A DNA stretch of 64,000 nt from an uncultured Collinsella sp. (GTDB taxonomy: Bacteria; Actinomycetota; Coriobacteriia; Coriobacteriales; Coriobacteriaceae). The stretch is from positions 1-64,000 of the forward strand of contig UQMU01000001.1 in NCBI GenBank assembly GCA_900542305.1, written 5' to 3'. The position numbers and the translations under genes are program-made. Shown piece after piece: positions 43,414-50,029 of the stretch. The notes under the pieces are model-generated. The model did not search any database, was not told where the DNA came from, and worked only from the letters and a program-made list of their open reading frames with translations. How positions within the stretch are numbered: position 1 is the stretch's first letter; every line of letters starts with the position of its first letter.

Positions 43414-45228
43414 ATGACCTCCTTGAAATTCTCCAGGCGCTTCGCGCTTAGCCTGCTCGCCTCGCTGTCCGCCACCGTAGCGCTTGCTTTGCCCTCAACC
43501 GCCCTAGCCGCGTCGGACCCGAACCCGCCCAGCATCTCCAACGTGACGATATCCGCGACGACAGTCACGGCCGGTTCCACGCTGCATGTCGGCTATAGCG
43601 TCGATGACCCTGACGGGGTACGGTCCGTCACGCCCATAGTCGAAGTCCTTGTCGAAAACGATACCGGAGACCATGGAATCAGTTCCCGTCTCGCCTTCTC
43701 GTCGACCGGCAACACGACCGCGGGCTTCGATATCTCCACCTCCCCGAGCGACCGGCCCTGCAGGTACCGGATCATCGGCCTCGGCGTGACCGATAGTCTT
43801 GGATGGGTTACCGATGTCTACGACACGACGTATGCCGAGGAGAAGGGGCTCGACTGTCCGACCTTCACCACCGACCCCCTCGAGTATGAGGTGACCGAGG
43901 GACCCGAGGACCAAAACCCGCCGACCGTGTCCTCCGTGTCGCTCTCGAGCAGGGAGGTCGCAACCGGTGCCGACTTCCACATCTCTTGGACCGTCTCCGA
44001 TGCCGACGGCGTTCGCTCCGTTTCCCCCATACTGCGGCAGGGCTGGGAGAATTCGGACGACGGCTGCTCTGTTTCGTCAGCCTATTATCACGGAGGCTCG
44101 TCTATCGACGGGTTTGACCTCACATTCGACAGCAATAGGATCGGAAGGCACAGGCTGATCGGCCTTTCGGTCACCGATGGCCTAGGGTTCGAGACCGATG
44201 TGTACGAGAGTTCCTACGCCAGGGCCAACGGCATTTCGGGCGCGACTTTCTCGGTTGGCGACCCGAGCGAGCTGTGCTTCGAGGTAACCGGCAGCGCGAT
44301 CGACCGGAACCCGCCCACGGTCTCGAACGTTTCCATCTCCGCGAAGAGGGTCCCCGTCGGCGGGATCCTCCGTATCTATTGCAATGTAGGCGACGCGGAC
44401 GGCGTAAAGTCTGTCTCCCCGATCCTCGGCGACCCCGGCTATGTCGAGGACCCGAACTCTTTAAAGACCCGCAAAACGTTGAGCTGCAGCTACGATGCGG
44501 CAAGGGGCTATATCGAAATCGAGTTCCCCACGTCGCTCTCGATGGGCTCGTTTGAAATCCAAGCCCTCGCGGTCCTCGACAAGACGGGCCACGAGACCTT
44601 CGTCTACAGCTCCGCCTACGCCGAGCGTAACGGCAAGACCGGCGTTCAGACCTTTGATGTCGACGACGCGGGGGACGTCACCTTCGACGTGACCGCTCCG
44701 CTGTATGCCGCCACCAAGGGCGACGGGCAGGCGTATGCAAAGGACGGCGAGGCCGGTCTGACCTTCCGCTTCAGCGGTCCTCTCGATGAGTTCACGCGTC
44801 TCCTCGTGGACGGAACTGAGGTCTCCGCCGAGAACTACACCGCAACCAGGGGCAGCACGATTATCGAGCTCAGGCCGTCCTACCTGGACACGCTCGCCGG
44901 CGGCGGACACACCGTCACGGCCGTCTGGAAGGACGGGACGGCGACCGATGCGTCCTTCACCGTGGAGGGGAAGGCCCAAGGGGAGCAGGCGGGCGGAAAG
45001 ACCGACGTAGATTCACCCGGCGACAACAAAAGTGATCCTGCCACTCCTGAAAAGGACGCCGACGAGGCGGCTACAAAAAAGTCGGGACGCACGACAGCCG
45101 ATGAACCAAAGCTCGCTGCAACCGGCGACTCCACTTGGATGGCCAGCATCGCATTGGCCATGGCGGCCACGGCCTGCTTCACGGCAGCGAGAAGGCTTGA
45201 GCCCAAGCAGCATAGGCACGAACAGTAG
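43414..45228 (+). CDS. cell-wall-anchored surface protein with three Ig-like repeats
   Basis: 604 aa. Signal peptide (RRFALSLLASLSATVALALP, cleavage after ALA about residue 32), then three ~130-aa repeats each opening with D(P/Q/R)NPP(S/T)(I/V)S and a later D(P/A)DGV(R/K)SV motif (starting about 35, 168, 298). An X2-like module (LTFRFSGPLDEFTRLLVDG, about 450) is followed by a low-complexity Asp/Lys/Thr spacer. The C-terminal sorting signal is LAATGD, a hydrophobic helix and a basic tail. LAxTG is the motif preferred by actinobacterial class E sortases. Probably an adhesin or carbohydrate-binding surface protein. Confidence 0.8.
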   Translation: MTSLKFSRRFALSLLASLSATVALALPSTALAASDPNPPSISNVTISATTVTAGSTLHVGYSVDDPDGVRSVTPIVEVLVENDTGDHGISSRLAFSSTGNTTAGFDISTSPSDRPCRYRIIGLGVTDSLGWVTDVYDTTYAEEKGLDCPTFTTDPLEYEVTEGPEDQNPPTVSSVSLSSREVATGADFHISWTVSDADGVRSVSPILRQGWENSDDGCSVSSAYYHGGSSIDGFDLTFDSNRIGRHRLIGLSVTDGLGFETDVYESSYARANGISGATFSVGDPSELCFEVTGSAIDRNPPTVSNVSISAKRVPVGGILRIYCNVGDADGVKSVSPILGDPGYVEDPNSLKTRKTLSCSYDAARGYIEIEFPTSLSMGSFEIQALAVLDKTGHETFVYSSAYAERNGKTGVQTFDVDDAGDVTFDVTAPLYAATKGDGQAYAKDGEAGLTFRFSGPLDEFTRLLVDGTEVSAENYTATRGSTIIELRPSYLDTLAGGGHTVTAVWKDGTATDASFTVEGKAQGEQAGGKTDVDSPGDNKSDPATPEKDADEAATKKSGRTTADEPKLAATGDSTWMASIALAMAATACFTAARRLEPKQHRHEQ

Positions 45229-45412
45229 CTCAAAGCGAACTCAACTGGGAAGGGCAGATGGATAGCCGTCCTTCTCTTATAATCAACCCAATCCGCTGAA
45301 ATGCAATCAGTTAACGAGTTTCGCCAGACGCTCGGCCTCTACCCCGCTCTAGAGCAAGCCACCAGGCGATGAGATAATGCCCACGACTATCAACGTAAGC
45401 AAGGAGCGCGCT

Positions 45413-46648
45413 ATGGCAGACAACGAGACCAAACCCTCGGCGAACGACGGCCGAGAGGAGCTCGTGGCAAAACAGCTCGCATCGACCAAAATCCACCTCG
45501 CGCTCACTCAGAAGCGGGTGGACGTCTCCGGCGCCATCAAGCTACCGCTCGAGCGAATTCCCCAACTCGGCGTGGCGTTCGCCTCGCTCCCCTCGATGTT
45601 TCGCACCGTCACCAACACGGTGAGCGTGCCCACGCTGCTCCAGGCGACTGACAAATATGGTAACCCGCTCGATCCGTCGAAACTCAACACGTTCAAGGAC
45701 GGCAGCGGTCTCACAGGGGGCTACCGCGACGCCGCCAAGGGCCTTGGGCAGGCGCGCTTCCACGTAGTCGAGGGCGACATCGCCACGAGCGTCACGCAGG
45801 TGCCTTACGATCCAACATCGCTATTCATGGCAGCCGCAATCGCGCAGATAAACCAAAAGCTCGACTCCATCCAGGAGTCCGTCGACGAAATGTTCGAGTA
45901 CATGCGTCAGCGCGACAAGGCCAACATGCGTGGCAACCTCAAGACGCTCGCAGACATCCTCAACGGTTACGGCCTCAACTACGGCAACGCCACCTACATG
46001 GCAAACGCCCATATGAAGGTGCTCGACATCAAGCAGTCGTCCGCGCAGGACATGGAGCTCTTCCGCTCGCAGGCACAGGCGGATCTGAAAAAGAAAGGGT
46101 TCATCGAGGTGCGAGACGGCTTGGGCAGACGTCTCGACAAGGTGCTCGACTACCTCAAAGACTGCCAGCTCGCCACCTACATCCACGCGTTCTCGCTGTT
46201 CCTCGAACCCATGCTCGCCCAGAACTTCGAGCCCGCAAAGCTCGCGGACGCCACTGCGAAGATCGAGGCTGATTCGATCGCGTACCGCGAGCTCTACACC
46301 GACTGCTACAACGCACTCGAAGCGGGGGCTGTCGACACCGTCGATGCGGCACTGCTGGGCGGTATCGCGTCCGCGGGCAAATTGCTCGGTCACGCCATCG
46401 CAAAGACCCCCGTGGGCGACCATACACTCATCGACGAGGCGCTCGAAGGCGCAGGAGAGAGCATCGGAAAGTTCAACGACAAGCAATCCGAGAAACTCCT
46501 CGAAAAGCTCCATCAGGCAAAGACGCCCGACGTCACGCCGTTCAAGCAGAGCGTAAAGGAGATCGACACCCTCTACAACCGCCCCGCGCAGATCGCCGTG
46601 GACGCCGAGAACGTCTACATCTTGCCTGCCAAGCAGCAGGAAGAGTAA
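45413..46648 (+). CDS. unrecognised 411-aa protein with coiled-coil region
   Basis: 411 aa, no signal peptide or clear transmembrane helix. A helical segment, AAAIAQINQKLDSIQESVDEM (about 145-165), suggests a coiled coil, followed by long amphipathic helices and a glycine-rich hydrophobic stretch (LLGGIASAGKLLGHAIAKTP, about 320). I do not recognise a family. A helical-bundle or membrane-acting protein is possible, but this is only an impression. AAGGAG lies 6 nt before the ATG at 45413. Located in an accessory island, with no operon partner on its strand. Confidence 0.6.
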   Translation: MADNETKPSANDGREELVAKQLASTKIHLALTQKRVDVSGAIKLPLERIPQLGVAFASLPSMFRTVTNTVSVPTLLQATDKYGNPLDPSKLNTFKDGSGLTGGYRDAAKGLGQARFHVVEGDIATSVTQVPYDPTSLFMAAAIAQINQKLDSIQESVDEMFEYMRQRDKANMRGNLKTLADILNGYGLNYGNATYMANAHMKVLDIKQSSAQDMELFRSQAQADLKKKGFIEVRDGLGRRLDKVLDYLKDCQLATYIHAFSLFLEPMLAQNFEPAKLADATAKIEADSIAYRELYTDCYNALEAGAVDTVDAALLGGIASAGKLLGHAIAKTPVGDHTLIDEALEGAGESIGKFNDKQSEKLLEKLHQAKTPDVTPFKQSVKEIDTLYNRPAQIAVDAENVYILPAKQQEE

Positions 46649-46689
46649 CGATACGCGACAGGCACGCGCCATGCAGACAGGTAACGCCC

Positions 46690-47424
46690 CTACCTCCCCT
46701 CCGCCTTCAGCTTTAGCAGCAGGTCACCCAGCTCGGGGCACTTGCTGGAAAGGCGTGTCTGGGCTCGCTCGTCCATCCCCCACCGCTGGCGGACTTCCTG
46801 GGCACGCGGGCTCACGTGGTAGTCCCCGTCCATTACCTGCTTGAGCAACTTAGCGGTCACGCGCGCATCGGCTAGGGCGCTGTGGGCGTGACCCGTCGAC
46901 TCGTCGAACTCGATGCCAAACCACGTTGCCGCGTCACTCAAAGAGACGCGCCCGTGGCTGCCCACGTCCATGATCGAGGTGTAAAACGCCTGCAGGTCGG
47001 CCCAGTCCGTAGGAAATGCGACAAGGTCGATGTGCTTTGTCTGGCACTCGGTCAAAAGCTGTCGACGATCCGCCCCGCTCCAACAGACCACCTGGGCGGA
47101 ATAGCGACCGATCCAATCGCTGAGCCTTTTGATCACCACATAGAGCGGATCGGCCATCGCAGTGTCCACAGCCGATATCCCTGTGAGCTCGCGGACGGGG
47201 AACGCAACGCCTTCGGTAAATTCTGTCTGCACAAACTGCGAGAACTCGCCCATCACGTTGCCGTGGTAATCGAGCTTAACAGCGCCGACCTCGATAATCT
47301 CGTTACGTAGTCCGCGGCGCTGGCGCTGCTTTGGCACCGGCGCAAACTCAAAGTCGAGCACGATCTGGCGCGCAAAGTTCGTCGTATCGATGGCCGAAAT
47401 ATCCGGCGTCTTTTTGTCTGGCAC
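46690..47424 (-). CDS. DEDDh-type 3'-5' exonuclease (DnaQ-like)
   Basis: 244 aa. Exo I is DFEFAP (about residue 24), followed by NEIIEVGAVKLD; Exo II falls near SGADRRQLLTE; Exo III is GHAHSALADARVTAKLL (about 177), giving the DEDDh set. It resembles stand-alone epsilon-like or sporulation-inhibitor KapD-type exonucleases acting on DNA or RNA ends. It is oriented away from the toxin-like locus. Substrate unknown. Confidence 0.75.
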   Translation of the reverse strand: MPDKKTPDISAIDTTNFARQIVLDFEFAPVPKQRQRRGLRNEIIEVGAVKLDYHGNVMGEFSQFVQTEFTEGVAFPVRELTGISAVDTAMADPLYVVIKRLSDWIGRYSAQVVCWSGADRRQLLTECQTKHIDLVAFPTDWADLQAFYTSIMDVGSHGRVSLSDAATWFGIEFDESTGHAHSALADARVTAKLLKQVMDGDYHVSPRAQEVRQRWGMDERAQTRLSSKCPELGDLLLKLKAEGR

Positions 47425-47468
47425 GGTCAGGGCCTTTCTCCGTCAACTGCCGCTCGTTACATAGGCGG

Positions 47469-47564
47469 CTACATTGCCGTAAGGATAGGAACCCGTGCGG
47501 ACATGAAATCGCACAGCACGGCTTTCCGGCATCCTTGCGTAAAGCCACACTTTGAGAGAATCAT
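47469..47564 (-). pseudogene. remnant of the C-terminus of an AAA-type ATPase
   Basis: On the minus strand it reads ILSKCGFTQGCRKAVL and ends 14 residues later. This matches the C-terminus of the ATPase at 48307-49686 (ALFSKSGFTQGCWDAAE). Nothing upstream continues the homology, so it is a decayed duplicate whose body was lost. Confidence 0.6.
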
Positions 47565-47592
47565 GTCACTGTTATTATCGAACATATATTCG
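47552..47592 (+). promoter_or_regulatory. promoter overlapping a LexA/SOS-like box
   Basis: TTGAGA-N15-TATTAT is followed at once by CGAACATATATTCG (47579-47592), one base from the Gram-positive SOS consensus CGAAC-N4-GTTCG. The box would cover the transcription start. It lies 90 bp upstream of the small hydrophobic peptide gene. Confidence 0.55.
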
Positions 47593-47682
47593 TATTTATA
47601 GCAGTACTTTGATAGAATTGCAGTTGTTGACGGCAGTTCCATGTGCCGGGCAGCGCCCTCCATGCGACGGGAGGTGATGCCC

Positions 47683-47808
47683 ATGACCGATCTGATTGAT
47701 TTCGTGAAGCTCCTGACCGCTTTGGTCTCGCTCCTCACGGCGCTTATCGGACTTTCCGAGGCACTTAAGCAGCGTACGAAGCAAAAGAAGAGGGGTCGAC
47801 GCCGTTAA
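47683..47808 (+). CDS. small hydrophobic/basic peptide, candidate type I toxin
   Basis: 41 aa. A short acidic start (MTDLIDF), one hydrophobic helix (VKLLTALVSLLTALIGL, about residues 8-24) and a strongly basic tail (RTKQKKRGRRR). This layout is that of membrane-acting type I toxins such as TisB or holin-like peptides. GGGAGGTG is 6 nt before the ATG; two earlier in-frame ATGs (47641, 47662) lack sites. The 5' leader of ~95 nt, the LexA-like box and a convergent antisense promoter downstream all fit a toxin-antitoxin unit. No sequence family is recognised. Confidence 0.6.
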   Translation: MTDLIDFVKLLTALVSLLTALIGLSEALKQRTKQKKRGRRR

Positions 47809-47868
47809 GGCATTGACCCCTTGAACTAAGTAACGGCGCTGCCCAGCTATCACCCTTGGGCTGCCGTC
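47783..47868 (-). ncRNA. putative antisense RNA antitoxin
   Basis: A promoter TTGTTA-N17-TAGAAT on the minus strand (-10 at 47875-47880) points into the 3' end of the peptide gene. About 45 nt later a GGGGTC...GACCCC stem with an inner GCC/GGC is followed by TCTTCTTTT, a plausible terminator. The ~86-nt RNA would overlap the last eight or nine codons and the 3' end of the toxin mRNA, as in convergent type I systems. Confidence 0.5.
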
Positions 47869-47968
47869 GACTTTATTCTACCTACGGTTGCCAGGTTTAA
47901 CAAATGAATTTTCAGTAATGGAGCCTCGGAGCCCGCTCGCTCAACCACCTGGCCATCGGATTAGCCGG

Positions 47969-48292
47969 ATTCTGGGACACGCCTTCCGTCCCGGGCCTCT
48001 ACCGGAAAATGCGTCCCACCCTGAGGCTCGATTCCGGGACACGGTTTCCGTTTGAAGCCCCGATGGGAAAGCGTGTCCCGTTCCAGAGCTCATTCCGGGA
48101 TGCAGTTTCCGCTAGAGATGCCACCGGGAAAGCGTATCCCGTTTTGGAGCCGAATTCCGGGTCGTAGTTTCCGCCTGAGGGCCGATCCGGAAACGGCATC
48201 CCATTCTGAAGCCGAAATCTGGAACGCACTTTCCGCCAAAAGTCGCAAAAGGAAAGCACATCCCATTCCCAGCATCAAATCAGGACGCGCTT
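47969..48292 (+). repeat. tandem array of ~61-bp dyad units (array 1)
   Basis: Five units and a fragment, starting near 47969, 48031, 48092, 48153 and 48214. Each has CCGGGACRCNNTTTCCG and, ~20 bp later, the inverted GGAAAGCGTGTCCCG, so every unit can fold as a hairpin. Units diverge towards the right. No gene is present in this stretch. Confidence 0.8.
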
Positions 48293-48306
48293 CATTATCC
48301 CCGCCC

Positions 48307-49686
48307 TCACATCTCGGCAAACGAGATCAGCTTGACGTCTCCCCTACTCTCCGCGGCATCCCAACATCCCTGCGTAAAGCCGCTTTTTGAGAAAAGTGCA
48401 TAGCTTTTTCGTTGCCGTCTAAAGAGCTCGCTTCGGTGCACGAGCTTTTGCAGCGCGTCTTCACCCGTCGGTTCATTGCGCCATTTGCATTCCGCAAACA
48501 GCGCAGTGCCCTCGCCATCGTCAACAATCAAGTCGATTTCTTCCTGCGTATGCGTGCGATTATCCGTCCCCCACCAGCGCCCAACGCTTGCCGGAACCAC
48601 ATCAAGCTGGCCCGCCCGCGCGAGTTCGTACACGTATTGTCTGCATATAAGCTCAAAGACCGTACCCATGTAATCCGATACGTGCGGCTCAATGCGCTCA
48701 TACGCCATCTCGGCCATATCGTTTTGAATCAGCCCGATGTTCTGCGGAACAAACTTGTACCAGAACCTAAACATCTGATCGCTCAGCAGATACACGGCTC
48801 GCTTATTGCTCGTCTCGTTTAGGGGCAGCTCGCGCTCGACAATCCCAAGCGACGCCAGCTTATCCACATAGCTCTTTACGTTGCTCGCAGGGATTCCCGT
48901 AGAGCTCGCAATCTCCGAGATCTTCGAGCGCCCCTGAGCAATTGCTTGCACGATCGCATCATATTGCTCGGGATTGCGGCACTCTTGCAATAGCAGGTTA
49001 CTCGGCTCCTCAAAGAGATAGCCCGTAGGAGTAAGAAAAAGACGTTTGATGTTGTCCTTGAGCGGCGCGGCAGGATCGACTTTCTCGATATATGCAGGAA
49101 TGCCGCCCGTCATGCCATAGCAAACCGCAGCGTCTTCGCGACTCATGCCCTGCCACAGGCCGAGGGTCGTCGTAAAATCGAGCGGCATGATCTTAAACTG
49201 GGCCGTACGCCTACCGTATAGCGGACTCTCGTAGCCCAGCACCTGCTCTTCCATAAACGAAAGCGACGACCCGCACAGGATAAGCATGAGCTTGGTCTCT
49301 TTGTACAGGTGATCGATCTTGTCTTGCAGCAACGAGCTGATTTCGGGATTCGATTGGGCGAGATAGGGATACTCGTCAATCACGACAACCAAACGTTCCG
49401 TGCGAGCCATGGTGGCCAATGCATCGAACGCTTCGTCAAAACTACGAAACGACACGCCTGCAGCACCAACCGAGCCTGCAAGTATCGCCTGGCTAAAGCC
49501 GTGCAGGTTTGCCTCCGCATTGGTACGACGAGCTTGAAAGTAAATAGCTTTCTTGCCTTGGATGAACTCTGTGATAAGGCGCGTTTTACCCACACGACGG
49601 CGGCCGTAAATCACAGGCATTTCAAAGGAGCCCGTGCCATACAGTCGATTGAGCTCGGACATTTCCGCTGTTCTTCCGATAAACAT
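48307..49686 (-). CDS. AAA-type ATPase with C-terminal DUF234-like nuclease fold
   Basis: 459 aa. N-terminal P-loop ATPase: VIYGRRRVGKTRLITEFIQG (about residue 27) and Walker B VVVIDEYPYL (about 100). The middle contains a winged helix (GRSKISEIASSTGIPASNVKSYVDKL, about 255-280) and the C-terminus has a DUF234-type restriction-endonuclease-like core (EIDLIVDDGEGTALFAECKW, about 398-417: E, D...ExK). Such genes are often present in many copies per genome and behave as mobile or selfish genes; the role is unproven. It is preceded by a 24-bp perfect inverted repeat and framed by two arrays of the same 61-bp repeat. Confidence 0.85.
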   Translation of the reverse strand: MFIGRTAEMSELNRLYGTGSFEMPVIYGRRRVGKTRLITEFIQGKKAIYFQARRTNAEANLHGFSQAILAGSVGAAGVSFRSFDEAFDALATMARTERLVVVIDEYPYLAQSNPEISSLLQDKIDHLYKETKLMLILCGSSLSFMEEQVLGYESPLYGRRTAQFKIMPLDFTTTLGLWQGMSREDAAVCYGMTGGIPAYIEKVDPAAPLKDNIKRLFLTPTGYLFEEPSNLLLQECRNPEQYDAIVQAIAQGRSKISEIASSTGIPASNVKSYVDKLASLGIVERELPLNETSNKRAVYLLSDQMFRFWYKFVPQNIGLIQNDMAEMAYERIEPHVSDYMGTVFELICRQYVYELARAGQLDVVPASVGRWWGTDNRTHTQEEIDLIVDDGEGTALFAECKWRNEPTGEDALQKLVHRSELFRRQRKSYALFSKSGFTQGCWDAAESRGDVKLISFAEM

Positions 49687-49702
49687 AGGGCCATCCTTCC
49701 TT

Positions 49703-49756
49703 TACGTTATAGCTAGCTATATTATACCTTCCTATAATATAGCTAGCTATAACGTA
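49703..49756. promoter_or_regulatory. 24-bp perfect inverted repeat in the ATPase promoter
   Basis: Arms at 49703-49726 and 49733-49756 around CCTTCC. Each arm contains the palindrome TATAGCTAGCTATA, and TATAAT-like hexamers lie inside. It begins 17 bp before the ATPase start, with GGAAGG ribosome-binding sequence in between. Strong candidate for a self-regulated operator-promoter. Confidence 0.75.
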
Positions 49757-49805
49757 ATTCGACAAGCGGCGCACGAAAAGGGGCGACACACCGCCGCACG
49801 TGGAC

Positions 49806-49926
49806 CGTTCCGGAAAATGTATCCCGTTCTGGAGCCAAAAACTGGGCCGTAGTTTCCGCCAAACATGCCATCCGGAAAGCGTGTCCCGTTCTGAGCGCCA
49901 AATCCGGGACGCAGTTTCCACTCCAA
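49806..49926 (+). repeat. tandem array of ~61-bp dyad units (array 2)
   Basis: A half unit, one complete unit (49849-49909) and a trailing half, with the same GGAAAGCGTGTCCCG and CCGGGACGCAGTTTCC elements and the same orientation as array 1, on the other side of the ATPase gene. Confidence 0.75.
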
Positions 49927-49932
49927 ACAAAG

Positions 49933-49960
49933 GGCCCCGGCTCGCGATGGAGCCGGGGCC
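49933..49960 (-). terminator. hairpin terminator after the xanthine dehydrogenase
   Basis: GGCCCCGGCT and AGCCGGGGCC with an 8-nt loop; the minus strand continues CTTTGTTTGG, a weak T-tract. It lies 70 bp past the stop. Confidence 0.6.
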
Positions 49961-50029
49961 AAAGGCGCAGCGTATGTAGTTGATGTTGAGCGCGAACAGC
50001 CCATCAGCAATGGTCGTCCGCACCCCACC

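Noticed and set aside
47969..48292. CRISPR array
   Set aside because: Whole 61-bp units are related, including the parts that would be spacers, and units are internally palindromic; no cas genes.
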